Positions 25,401 through 32,589 of a DNA stretch of 64,000 bases are shown here, one piece after another. The position numbers and the translations under genes were made by a program. Each line of letters opens with the position of its first letter. Positions within the stretch are counted from its first letter, which is position 1. The DNA is from Mycobacterium sp. 3519A. Its GTDB lineage: Bacteria; Actinomycetota; Actinomycetes; Mycobacteriales; Mycobacteriaceae. The notes beneath the pieces were generated by a model. The model saw only the letters and a list, made by a program, of their open reading frames with translations. It searched no databases and had not been told where the DNA came from. The DNA lies in assembly GCF_900240945.1 (NCBI RefSeq), contig NZ_OESG01000013.1:310001-374000 (forward strand), in the 5' to 3' direction.

Positions 25401-25581
25401 CCAGGAGATGGCACGGGCGAAGGGCGGACTCATGCCCGACATCAGCAGACTGCGCACCGGCGACTTCTATGTCGCGATCGAAGGAGAGGCGTTCCGCCGC
25501 ATGGTCGCGCCGTGGTGCCTGTCCTACCACCCACCGAATCCGCTGTCGCCCGAAGAAGTGGTGGCGCTGGCGAAAGGGTAA
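22480..25581 (+). CDS. Dual-ATPase protein: AAA domain plus HerA/FtsK-like domain
   Basis: 1033 residues with two complete nucleotide-binding sites. The N-terminal AAA module has GRAGSGKT at 66-73 and Walker B VLALDQIDTL near 240. After a charged linker, the C-terminal HerA-like module has AGTGSGKTVLL near 656, VLDPNNDL, Walker B LLVMDEAQTL near 903, and FATQAPKGLHNQI, characteristic of HerA translocases. No nuclease motif is seen. HerA-type ATPases pump DNA and usually work with a nuclease or effector; here the only coupled partner is the winged-helix protein. This is a good candidate for an uncharacterised DNA-conflict or segregation system. Confidence 0.85.
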   Translation: MMQEAQREALASLRLTWAPTADDLWRPQAATHVAGLNEFAVDDVMDAFGDATRDPMSSPLGVVVQGRAGSGKTHLLGQVRERIQAAGGYFLLVELLDAATFWESVRNGIVDSLGRPGATRETQLKDLLWELSSIAHVSRADRRAIIGDDDLEPETLDRFINALAKAHRDPVRDCHQTLRALVLLGATDLVAHDVGEAYLQASDEFGDDERAQWRLRTSPASAQQCVQEISRLVALAGPAVLALDQIDTLLAQSLTRTDDARTDGDDVLHQVADGLMAVRQKMRRTVAVVACLPAVWEGIRSRATATVADRFRVTAPLKPLPTPDIGRAILERRFVASYAETGFRPPYPSWPILPAAFTEAPDYTPRQLLMRADTHVRECLKHNKIVELDHLHADQKPIWESDDETEENVSSELDRRFAEYRRRAVPSAALDHEGEDTTMPELLGAALTAWVAERDGDQTFALDPPPGRHVALHARLRQSLDRATEDERHWAFRAVAATNAVAAQNRIKKAWSSTGLGMGSDRRQLFLLRNSPWPAGPKTAQLVDDFHRAGGRTLAISDDDVRTMVALRDLIADDPADLASWLRVRRPAHGLVMLQDALGFEPDDGVVPPKDEEEPVVVEVEYEVPDSAIPLGVDSRSDTTVSVDLVALRKHVAIFAGTGSGKTVLLRRLIEECALQGVSSIVLDPNNDLARLGTRWPQRSDGWRKSDDRRAAEYLENTEVVIWTPRKAAGRPLVFQPLPDFPSVVDDDDEFTEAVESAAAALEPRASISGQTQKANRERAVLRNALELYGRKPDPSLGGFVDMLSDLPDDASDLAGAHKIAANLAENLRAAMVNDKMFGGAGTALDPGVLLTPSSGRRARVSVISMIGLSSDEQRQSFVNQLQMALFAWIKRNPADDRPLRGLLVMDEAQTLAPSRGFTACTRSTLALSSQARKYGLGLVFATQAPKGLHNQIPGNAVTQFYGLLSAPAQIASAQEMARAKGGLMPDISRLRTGDFYVAIEGEAFRRMVAPWCLSYHPPNPLSPEEVVALAKG

Positions 25582-25604
25582 CGTCGCGTCGTTGACCGCG
25601 GCAG

Positions 25605-26004
25605 TCAAGCCGCGCGCCTATCCATCAACCTCGTCGGTTCGCTGCTGGGGACTGCTGCGGGGTGCAGTAGTGGCTCATGGTTGTCGCGCACACCACGGTA
25701 GCTCTGCAGATACCGATCAATCTGTTCGCGGCGCAGCGGTCGGGCCCAGATGTTCTCACCGGGGATGTCGATGCCGCTGTCGTTGGACTCCGTCCGCATG
25801 CGTGCGCCGACCCGGAAACCCACCACCGACGCGACCATCAACACGACCATGCTGGCGGCGAGGATGCCCGCCAACGCGCCTCCCGTCGCCGACGCGTAGA
25901 CAAAACAATCCCAGCGCCACGAACACCAGCAGCAACAGCACGTATGCCACATTCGTCATCGAAACTTGGCGCAAAGCCTTCAACACCTCGATCACCTCTC
26001 CCAC
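25605..26004 (-). pseudogene. Two-TM membrane gene with a frameshift (TetR module, copy 1)
   Basis: The start and first ~34 residues (EVIEVLKALRQVSMTNVAYV) are in one frame and the remainder (ALAGILAASMVVLMVASVVG to EPTRLMDRRAA) in another. Aligned with the intact copy at 34682-35071, this copy has one extra base near 25900-25908 (an A-rich GACAAAACAATCCC against GACGAACATCCCC). The break may be real or a sequencing error. It is divergent from the TetR gene. Confidence 0.75.
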
Positions 26005-26012
26005 TCCGATAC

Positions 26013-26056
26013 AAAACGCTACGCGTAGCGTAGCGCTACGCCTAGTGTAGCGTTTT
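26013..26056. promoter_or_regulatory. Four-half-site operator, TetR module copy 1
   Basis: The region begins AAAACGCTAC (26013-26022) and ends GTAGCGTTTT (26047-26056), exact inverted complements. Between them are GTAGCG at 26025 and CGCTAC at 26034, with an extra overlapping GTAGCG at 26030. The first two half-sites form a 16-bp palindrome. Half-site starts lie at offsets 0, 8, 17 and 30, the same as in copy 2. The position between divergent genes marks it as the TetR operator. Confidence 0.8.
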
Positions 26057-26097
26057 TCTCGGCATGGTTATTCCGCCGTCGGCCGAGGAGGATCACA

Positions 26098-26643
26098 ATG
26101 GCGCCGCGACAAGACGTCGACGACTCGATCGCCGACGCCACGCTTGCCCTCCTGCGCACCAAAGGCCCTCGGTCGGTGACCGTCGAGGCGGTGGCAGCGC
26201 GCTCGGGCATCGCCAAGACCACCATTTACCGCCGCTTCAGCGACCGCCGCGACATGCTCTCCGCTGCACTGTCGCAGGTCACCACTCCGGAACCGCTCCC
26301 CGAGCGGGCCGACCCGCCCGAGCGGCTGCGGTGGCTGATCAGACAAGCTGTCAAGACCGTCGAGGTCGGCATCGGCTACGGCGGGCTGGCCGCCTTGCTC
26401 ACCGACGAGGATCCCGCGTTCACCAAGCTCTTCCGCCGCATCCTGGCCAAGCAACGCGCCGAACTGGAATCAGTGATAGATGCGGGGAAAGCCGACGGGT
26501 CGTTCCGCGCCGATGTCGACGCCGCCACCCTCGTCGACGCAGTCGTTGGCGCGCACATCGCCGAGCGCACCCGCACCGGACGAGTGACGACCGGATGGGA
26601 AAAGCGCTTGTTCGATCTCTTCTGGCCGACCGTGCGGACCTGA
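26098..26643 (+). CDS. TetR-family regulator, copy 1
   Basis: 181 residues. The N-terminal TetR HTH is plain: VTVEAVAARSGIAKTTIYRR followed by FSDRRDML. The ligand-binding C-terminal half has GYGGLAALLTDEDPAFTKLF. GAGGAGG precedes ATG 26098. The protein is close to the copy at 35176 along its whole length without gaps. It is divergent from the two-TM gene across a shared operator, so it most likely represses itself and that gene. The inducer is unknown. Confidence 0.9.
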   Translation: MAPRQDVDDSIADATLALLRTKGPRSVTVEAVAARSGIAKTTIYRRFSDRRDMLSAALSQVTTPEPLPERADPPERLRWLIRQAVKTVEVGIGYGGLAALLTDEDPAFTKLFRRILAKQRAELESVIDAGKADGSFRADVDAATLVDAVVGAHIAERTRTGRVTTGWEKRLFDLFWPTVRT

Positions 26644-26698
26644 CCCGTGGTCATGCCGTCGATCCCTCTGGGTCACATCGCGATTGGAGGTACTCGTT

Positions 26699-27946
26699 TC
26701 AGGACGACACGGCACAGCTACCGCGATCAGCGCGCACCGGGCCAGTCGCGCTTGGCCGGATGTCGAAATCGAAGATGGCAGTTGGCAAATACAACGAGCA
26801 GCATGCGTTCGGGATGTCAACAACGCCACTGACTCGGCCCTCGATCGGTGCCGCACCGAGCAGCAAGTACGCCTGCGCGCCGGAGTAGCCGAACTTCTCC
26901 AGGTATGCGACCGCATTCAGGCACGCGTTGCGATACGCCACCGTCGCGTCGTTGTACAACTGAGTATCGGTGCCGTGGTCAACGCCGATGCCGATGAACG
27001 TCAGGAACTCCGAATAGCGCGGTTCGACGTTGCCCGGCATCAAGATCGGATTCGTCGTGACCCCATACGTTTCCATTCCACCCTTGATCAAGTCGATGTG
27101 GAAGTCGATGAAGCCGCCCATCTCGATGGCGCCGCAGAAGGTGATCTCGCCATCGCCCTGGCTGAAGTGCAGGTCGCCGCCGGAGAACAAGGCACCCGGC
27201 ACGTGGACTGGGTAGAACACCCGCGAGCCGCGAGTGAAGTTCTTGATGTCGTGATTGCCGCCGTTCTCCCGGGCGGGCACGGTGCGTGCGCCATCACGGG
27301 CGATCGCGGCCAGCGCTTCGCCAGTTGCGGTGCCGCCCAAGGTGTTTTCGTCCAAGGGCGGCAGCGCCAGCGGCGGCACCCGGGTCGGATCGGTGTCGAT
27401 CAGCGCCTGCTCGCGGGCGTTCCACCTACCCAGCAGCTCAGGCGACGGCGCCGTGCCGAACAGCCCCGGGTGAGTGATGCCCGTGAGCTCCACTCCGGGG
27501 ATGTGCCGCGAGGTGCACTTCTGGCCCGCGAAATCCCAAATAGCTTTGTACGCATCGGGGAAGTGGTCGGTGAGGAAGCCGCCTCCGTTGGCCTTCGCGA
27601 AGATGCCGGTGTAGCCCCAGCCCTGACCGGGCACGTCGCCGATCTCCTGCGGCACTGGACCAAGGTCGAGGATGTCGACGACCAGCAGATCACCCGGTTC
27701 GGCCCCCTCGACGTAGAGCGGCCCGGACAGCATGTGCGCATGCGTCAGGTCGACGTCGCGTACATCATTCGCGGAGTCGTTGTTGCCGATCTGGCCGTCG
27801 GTCCATTCGCGGCATTCGATTCGAACATGTTGTCCGGGACGGACATTGGCCGCTGGCGGAATGTCGGGGTGCCATCGGTTGTGACCGGGTACTGCCTGGT
27901 CGCGCATCGAGCGTGCCTGGTCAACCGAGAAGACGACGTCGGGCAT
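26699..27946 (-). CDS. fmdA: Formamidase (acetamidase/formamidase family)
   Basis: 415 residues, the family's usual length. It begins MPDVVFSVDQARSMRDQ and has HNRWHPDIPPAANVRPG, GDLLVVDILDLGPVP, PGVELTGITHPGLFGTAPS, NGGNHDIKNFTRGSRVFYPV, and GALFSGGDLHFSQGDGEITF, the FmdA core. It hydrolyses formamide (or short amides) to formate and ammonia in the cytoplasm and serves nitrogen supply. It follows the FmdB-type gene by 14 bp. The long plus-strand frame across it is a shadow. Confidence 0.95.
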   Translation of the reverse strand: MPDVVFSVDQARSMRDQAVPGHNRWHPDIPPAANVRPGQHVRIECREWTDGQIGNNDSANDVRDVDLTHAHMLSGPLYVEGAEPGDLLVVDILDLGPVPQEIGDVPGQGWGYTGIFAKANGGGFLTDHFPDAYKAIWDFAGQKCTSRHIPGVELTGITHPGLFGTAPSPELLGRWNAREQALIDTDPTRVPPLALPPLDENTLGGTATGEALAAIARDGARTVPARENGGNHDIKNFTRGSRVFYPVHVPGALFSGGDLHFSQGDGEITFCGAIEMGGFIDFHIDLIKGGMETYGVTTNPILMPGNVEPRYSEFLTFIGIGVDHGTDTQLYNDATVAYRNACLNAVAYLEKFGYSGAQAYLLLGAAPIEGRVSGVVDIPNACCSLYLPTAIFDFDIRPSATGPVRADRGSCAVSS

Positions 27947-27960
27947 GGCAACCTCCAGAG

Positions 27961-28245
27961 TCAGGGACGGGGCAGACGGGCGTGTCGAGGGTCGGACGTG
28001 ATAGGGGTGGCCCGCCGCGAACGCCCAGGCACCGACGACACGACCTGCGGGGCGTCGGCGCTTCTCTCGCCGGCATCGTGTGCCCGGCGGACGTCCGTGT
28101 CGAGCGCACGCAACGCTGGCAACCCGAACACCCGGCGGGCGTCGTCGCCGCAACCGGGGCAGTCCGCCAGCGACCGTGCCTCGGCCATCGGTCTCACAAG
28201 GGTGAACGGGCCGCAGTCGCCGCATTGAAAGCTGTACGTCGGCAA
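27961..28245 (-). CDS. fmdB: FmdB-type zinc-ribbon protein
   Basis: 94 residues from a TTG at 28245, chosen because GGAGG lies eight bases upstream and the family's PTYSFQCGDCG opening follows directly. Two CxxC knuckles (CGDC and CPGC) form the FmdB zinc ribbon. FmdB-like proteins accompany formamidase genes as presumed regulators. The C-terminal half is Arg/Pro-rich and unstructured. Confidence 0.8.
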   Translation of the reverse strand: MPTYSFQCGDCGPFTLVRPMAEARSLADCPGCGDDARRVFGLPALRALDTDVRRAHDAGERSADAPQVVSSVPGRSRRATPITSDPRHARLPRP

Positions 28246-28451
28246 CGCCCACCTCCGGAGACGATTATGAAAGACCGGTGGCAGCGCTGCGGGCACCAGT
28301 CGTGATCGTAGCGACGCAACCTGAATGCTGCTTGGCAGCTGCTGTTGACTCACCTTGCGACGAGTCGGCGATATGACAGACACCGGCTGGGCGGCGGTGA
28401 AACGATTACTGACGTCGAGGGGCCAGTCCTATCGGCAGAGGGGAATCGGCA

Positions 28452-28700
28452 ATGGTCACGACGCGCGCCGCAGCAGGGCAGTACCTCAAGGACGCCGGCG
28501 GCTTGAAGCTTGTCGTTTACGGAGCGGACGGGCACGAGGTCGCAGCGATGTTCGTACGCGGATCGGTGTCATACGACGAGGAGGAGTTCACCTTCATTGC
28601 GGTCTCTGAGGACGGCCTCCCGGCGGGAGAGCTATTCGTCGATGACACGGTCGCTTATGACGAGAACATAGACGCCTTCGTCATTCGCACCGCGCAATAG
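28452..28700 (+). CDS. Small hypothetical protein (82 aa)
   Basis: A compact beta-rich protein (GLKLVVYGADGHEVAAMF, VAYDENIDAFVIR) with a GAGGGG sequence before ATG 28452. The family is not recognised. Codon use fits the neighbours. It may be a small immunity-type protein, but nothing in the sequence proves this. Confidence 0.55.
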   Translation: MVTTRAAAGQYLKDAGGLKLVVYGADGHEVAAMFVRGSVSYDEEEFTFIAVSEDGLPAGELFVDDTVAYDENIDAFVIRTAQ

Positions 28701-28760
28701 CAGCGGTCTGCGTCGGCTCGCAGCAAAGGCTTGTGCAACCGAATTGTCGTACCCCTCTGG

Positions 28761-28766
28761 GATAAT
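28761..28766 (+). promoter_or_regulatory. -10 element GATAAT (leaderless GTG start)
   Basis: GATAAT is followed by six bases and then GTG 28773, the start that aligns with the paralogue at 43626. This supports a leaderless mRNA. Confidence 0.45.
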
Positions 28767-28772
28767 GGTTCA

Positions 28773-29639
28773 GTGACGCAAACAATCACTGAACGCCTTC
28801 ACATCGTCGAGGGGAGCGACTGGAAGGACGCGATAATCGCGCTCCTCGAGCCCGAGTCCCCGTACCGTCCCTGGCGCCATGGCTTCGGGGAAGCCCATGC
28901 CGGTGATCCCGTGGCAGTGCTGCTGAACACCGATCCCGTCTCGGTCCTGACCAGACTTGCGTACGTGGACGACGACGGCGACCCGGGCTGCGCGGTGGTT
29001 GATTCGCCGTCGCGGGCCGGCCTCGTCGACTTGACCACACTGGCAATGGTGCTCGGCTTGCAACACTTCCTGACGGATGTGTGGAAGTTGGAGGGGGACG
29101 CCGCGATCAAGATGGAACTCGCTTTGAACGAATGCATTTGTCGCGATAGCCCCAGAGACAGATTCGGCCACAGCTCGCTAGCCGCCGCTCGTACGTTGTT
29201 GAAGTCCGGGGGAGGCTGCGATGGATGCAACAGCGATATCGACCTGACCGGCCCAGGTGCGCGGGACAACGTCCATATCCGCACCGTCGATCCACATCGT
29301 CGACCGGACCCGACGCCACCGATCGTGACGCGGACAGATGATTCTCAGTCTCTATCGTCCATCCGCTATCGACCGTCGTTGCGAGTCCAGGCCACCGACT
29401 GGCCGGCTGTCCTGTGCCGCGAATGCCACGAACGTATGCGGGCTGGCGAGTATCGAAGCTTCCTCGACTTTCGGTTCGAACAGCATCCGGCATGCCCGCA
29501 ATGCGGTGCCGGCCGTACCCGCAGCACGTTCTATGGAATGCCTTCCGCGCCTTGGAATATCCCGCCGTGGCTGAATGCGGCTGGGTGTTGCGTGTCCGAC
29601 GAGTCGTGGTATTGCGACGCCTGCCACCACAAGTGGTGA
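28773..29639 (+). CDS. Zinc-ribbon family protein, paralogue 1
   Basis: 288 residues from GTG 28773, aligned with the paralogue at 43626 (ERLHIVEGSDWKDAIIALLE against ETVHIVEGRPWKDALISVLE). After a beta-rich N-terminal half it has a treble-clef-like segment: CDGCNSDIDLTG, HIRTVDPHR, then CRECHERM. It ends in the zinc ribbon CPQCGAGRTRSTFYGMPSAP, GCCV, YCDACHHKW. This C-terminal module also forms the N-terminus of the serpin-like protein at 14438. The treble clef resembles an HNH core without the catalytic His-His pair. Function unknown. Confidence 0.75.
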   Translation: MTQTITERLHIVEGSDWKDAIIALLEPESPYRPWRHGFGEAHAGDPVAVLLNTDPVSVLTRLAYVDDDGDPGCAVVDSPSRAGLVDLTTLAMVLGLQHFLTDVWKLEGDAAIKMELALNECICRDSPRDRFGHSSLAAARTLLKSGGGCDGCNSDIDLTGPGARDNVHIRTVDPHRRPDPTPPIVTRTDDSQSLSSIRYRPSLRVQATDWPAVLCRECHERMRAGEYRSFLDFRFEQHPACPQCGAGRTRSTFYGMPSAPWNIPPWLNAAGCCVSDESWYCDACHHKW

Positions 29640-29640
29640 T

Positions 29641-29662
29641 CTACAGACGTTCAGGTCTGTAG
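29641..29662. terminator. Perfect 8-bp hairpin between convergent genes
   Basis: CTACAGAC and GTCTGTAG form a perfect stem around a 6-base loop, right after the zinc-ribbon gene and overlapping the last codons of the convergent phosphatase gene. It could terminate both transcripts. Confidence 0.5.
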
Positions 29663-30205
29663 GCCCAGGCGCCGCGTGGCACGCTCCCGAAGTGCCCGAC
29701 GCTGCGATTCGGATTCCGGGCAGCGCTCGTGAGCCTTGCGCGTCCCGGCGCGCAACTCGGCGATTCGACCGATCGTGGTGTCGTAGTCCAATCCGCCGTC
29801 GATCAACAGACAGCCGACGACGGTAGTGGTTCGGCCTTTCCCGCCCCAGCAATGGAGGTAAACGGTTCTGCCGTCGTCGATTTCGCTTCTGATGAAGCCA
29901 ACGATGCCGTCGTAGCCGGCCTGGTCGAGGACCCCCATGTCGGGAATCGGATGAGCGTAATGACGTAATTCGCGCCCGATCGATTCGCGCACCGCCGGCA
30001 GTGCCTCTTGATACGGCTCGAGGCCATCCTCGGGTCTCGTCAGGTCGATGATCGTGTCGATGCCGGCATCGGCGAGTAGCCGCAGCTTCTTCGCAGTCTG
30101 CTCAGGCGTCCGCGCGCCGGGGTATTCGCCTGCAAGCAGACGCCGTGGTTCGACCCACCACGCGTGCAGGACGTCGTCGTGTGGCCATGATGCGGTCTTA
30201 TCCAT
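29651..30205 (-). CDS. Dual-specificity-type protein phosphatase
   Basis: 184 residues. The cysteine-phosphatase loop HCWGGKGRT gives nucleophile C119 and phosphate-binding R125; D89 in IPDMG is the likely general acid. The protein tyrosine/dual-specificity fold is otherwise short and has no signal or membrane segment. It overlaps the end of the upstream macrodomain-like gene by 8 bp, so both are in one operon. The substrate could be a phosphoprotein or a phosphorylated nucleotide. Confidence 0.85.
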   Translation of the reverse strand: MDKTASWPHDDVLHAWWVEPRRLLAGEYPGARTPEQTAKKLRLLADAGIDTIIDLTRPEDGLEPYQEALPAVRESIGRELRHYAHPIPDMGVLDQAGYDGIVGFIRSEIDDGRTVYLHCWGGKGRTTTVVGCLLIDGGLDYDTTIGRIAELRAGTRKAHERCPESESQRRALRERATRRLGLQT

Positions 30206-31223
30206 TGAATCGCTCGGCGATCATGCGGTTGGAGTCGTGAATGCGACCATGGCTCACCAGGCGGACGTCTAACCCTGCATGGTCGACGGACTCCAGCGCG
30301 CGCACAATCGCGTCGTCAATCCACTTGTCCGCGTTGCCGAATGCTCCACCGCCGACGCGCGTCAGCAGCACGATGTTCGACCCGCCCGCTGACGACTGCT
30401 CGACCGCCGTAAGCAGGGTCGCCTCGTATGCGGCTTCCAGTACCAGCCGGGCGAACGCCTCCCATGCCGTCGACGGACCACTCCCGTACGCGACCGGCAA
30501 CGCCGAGCAGAACGCCTGTGACACAAGGCGTCGCGCGTCCACGCGAACATCAGTCACTTCGACGTCGCGGTGCAACCCGACCGCAAGCCGCGCTCGCAGC
30601 TGGTCGCGCAGGCCATCGTCCGCGTCTGCGAGCAGGCGGGTGATCGCATCCAAACCGTGTGCCGTGCACAACGCGTAGCCGTTGCGCATCTGCCACAGCT
30701 CCGACACCGGCAGTCCCAGCTCAGCAGACAACGCCTCGCCCACGCCAGCCAAGGCGTTGATCTGGCGCTGCCGTGTCTGGCCGATTTCACCGTCGACGGG
30801 CGCGAAGTAATTGCGGTAGATCGTCGCGGCGCCCGCCGCGATGGCGCACGCCGGACCCTGCGTGTGGTCCTCGCTATACCGCGTCACGCCGTCCTCCGGA
30901 GCGACGCTCGGTCCTGTCATCTCCAGCAGATTGAATTGGGACGCGACCTGGAACAGCGCCCCCACGAGCCCGGGGTCGGCGTGCATGGCCCGCGCTTCGC
31001 CGGTGACGCACCGGACAGTCGTGCGTCCATCGGTCGGAACGTCGACGCGGCCACGCAAATCGTTCAACGTTGGCACTTCAAGCGTGCCGATGCCATACCG
31101 TTTCCCGTTCACCGTGGAGACCAGCTCGTCGCCCTCGACGAGAAGCTGCTCGCGAGTGGCGTCGTAGCTGGTTTCCCGGAACCCCGTGAGCTCGGTGAAC
31201 CAATCAGACTGCATGGCAGCCAT
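30198..31223 (-). CDS. Macrodomain-like protein
   Basis: 341 residues from ATG 31223 (31214 is possible). It has LYGV-type landmarks rather than a classic signature: GALFQVASQFNLLEMTGPS, TQGPACAIAAGAATIYRNYF, and near the C-terminus NIVLLTRVGGGAFGNADKWI followed by DDAIVRALE, which resembles the end of macro/PARG-like ADP-ribose-binding domains. Coupled to a phosphatase gene, it may process ADP-ribosyl or nucleotide derivatives. That is inference. A truncated copy of its 5' part lies at 40820-40970. Confidence 0.55.
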   Translation of the reverse strand: MAAMQSDWFTELTGFRETSYDATREQLLVEGDELVSTVNGKRYGIGTLEVPTLNDLRGRVDVPTDGRTTVRCVTGEARAMHADPGLVGALFQVASQFNLLEMTGPSVAPEDGVTRYSEDHTQGPACAIAAGAATIYRNYFAPVDGEIGQTRQRQINALAGVGEALSAELGLPVSELWQMRNGYALCTAHGLDAITRLLADADDGLRDQLRARLAVGLHRDVEVTDVRVDARRLVSQAFCSALPVAYGSGPSTAWEAFARLVLEAAYEATLLTAVEQSSAGGSNIVLLTRVGGGAFGNADKWIDDAIVRALESVDHAGLDVRLVSHGRIHDSNRMIAERFNG

Positions 31224-31324
31224 GTTCGCATGGGCCACCGACACCGAAGGCGTTAACCGGCGTCGACAGAAGTTGTCGGACCGCTGGCGCACAATCACTG
31301 CACCAGGGACGGGAAGTGGGGGCC

Positions 31325-31660
31325 ATGAGCAGGCGGCGATACAGGTCGGGAAGCAGCGGCGGTGGGTTCGCCGGCGTGATCGGTGTGCTGTTCATCGTCG
31401 GCCTGATCATCAAGTTCATCTGGTGGATCCTCGGCGCGGCAGCCCTCGTCGGCCTGTTCTTCCTCGTGCGCGCAATGGTTCGTGCGCACGCCCGCCAGCA
31501 CGCCGCCCTGGCCCAACGCATGAACGAACTGGCCGCGCGCGCCGACCAGCAGCACAACTGGGTGATGCAAGGCGATGACCGTGGGATCTACGGTCCGCAG
31601 GGCGCGGATTTGATGCACTACATCCGGCAACCTGACCAGTTCCCGATGCAACCGCACTAG
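31325..31660 (+). CDS. Small membrane protein, paralogue 1
   Basis: 111 residues from ATG 31325 (GTG 31316 is the alternative). A basic start (SRRRYRSGSSGG) leads into two adjacent hydrophobic segments (GVIGVLFIVGLIIKFIWWIL, GAAALVGLFFLVRAMV). A charged helix and QQHNWVMQGDDRGIYGP follow. The same protein is encoded at 47149-47496. The conserved cytoplasmic tail suggests a binding role; function unknown. 31661-31820 downstream has no gene. Confidence 0.7.
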   Translation: MSRRRYRSGSSGGGFAGVIGVLFIVGLIIKFIWWILGAAALVGLFFLVRAMVRAHARQHAALAQRMNELAARADQQHNWVMQGDDRGIYGPQGADLMHYIRQPDQFPMQPH

Positions 31661-31819
31661 CGCATCGGCAACATCGCGTGCTACCGGCCGACGCGGCCGC
31701 CGCGTTCACCGAGGCATTGGGCCGTTAGCTTCCAAAGGCCTTGCCGGTCGGGGATCCGGACGATCACCGAACTGCTCCAAAGATCCTTTTTCGATGTCTC
31801 AGGAGTTCGCTTGGAGCAC

Positions 31820-32145
31820 ACCTCCATCTCGTCCGCTCGCGGCCAGCTGGTGGGGCATTAGTTATCCACGAATACTCGAGCCCAGAAAGGTGCCCATCAG
31901 TGAGCCACATGATCACTTCGCCTTGGTATTCCGCACTATTGGGTACGAAGGCTTGTGCTGGAAACGGCCCTTCGGTAGATCAGTGCCGTCCTTTTTGTTC
32001 GACACTTTTACCGCCACCATGGCGTCGCGCCCTCGAGGTCGGCAACCTGTACGCCACTGCGACGAACGTCCGCGCGCGAGAGAATTGAACGGATAACGTC
32101 GGCCTCTTCGGACGACATTGCCCGCCAGCTTGTTTGGTCCTTCAT
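31820..32145 (-). pseudogene. Broken gene, small hypothetical immunity-like family
   Basis: From ATG 32145 a frame reads MKDQTSWRAMSSEEADVIRS and stops near 32010. The expected C-terminal half (QAFVPNSAEYQGEVIMWLTD, then GHLSGLEYSWITNAPP) continues in another frame at about 31850-31960. The WLTDGHLSGLEYSW motif is typical of a widespread small protein family in toxin/immunity regions. At least one frameshift and a stop disable it. Confidence 0.5.
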
Positions 32146-32196
32146 AGGATGAAACGCCGTACCAATCTTGATCAAGCCGTCGCAGTCAACGAATCC

Positions 32197-32589
32197 TCAT
32201 TGGTCGTCCGAATTCGACTGCGGCTTCCAGATGGCTAGCTTGCCGCCCGGTGCGCTAACGACCAGCGCACCGCCCGGGCCCGAAACGCTCCACGCCTCAT
32301 AGTCTGGGTCAGGCTCGACCGTGAGACGCGCGCCGCCCTCGAAGGTCAAGTGCAGAGCTCCCACGTCGTCGGCCGTCGCGTCTTCGATCGTGCGATCAAC
32401 CAGCTGGCGCAACACCCGCAGGGCTTCGTCGCGATCTTCTTCTGGTGACAGCGAGAAGCTGTCTCCATCGATGTCCAACCTGAACGGCGATTCGATCACG
32501 ATGAAATACACATCAGAAAGGTCCATTCTGACGGTGTACTCAATCAGCACCGACTGCAGACTCTTCCCGCGTATTCCTAAATCCATCAC
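32197..32589 (-). CDS. DUF6188-type immunity protein
   Basis: 130 residues; the ATG overlaps the stop of the toxin gene (32586-32589). The pattern fits DUF6188: QSVLIEYTVRMDLSDVYFIV, a central DVGALHLTFEGGARLTVEP, then YEAWSVSGPGGALVV and the closing PGGKLAIWKP. Such proteins sit directly behind polymorphic toxins and are presumed to neutralise them in the cytoplasm. Confidence 0.75.
   Translation of the reverse strand: MMDLGIRGKSLQSVLIEYTVRMDLSDVYFIVIESPFRLDIDGDSFSLSPEEDRDEALRVLRQLVDRTIEDATADDVGALHLTFEGGARLTVEPDPDYEAWSVSGPGGALVVSAPGGKLAIWKPQSNSDDQ

Noticed and set aside
26684..28228. 514-codon open frame on the plus strand
   Set aside because: It lies antisense to fmdA/fmdB, whose family motifs and ribosome sites are clear; the plus-strand translation has the Arg/Val/Gln-rich look of a shadow frame.
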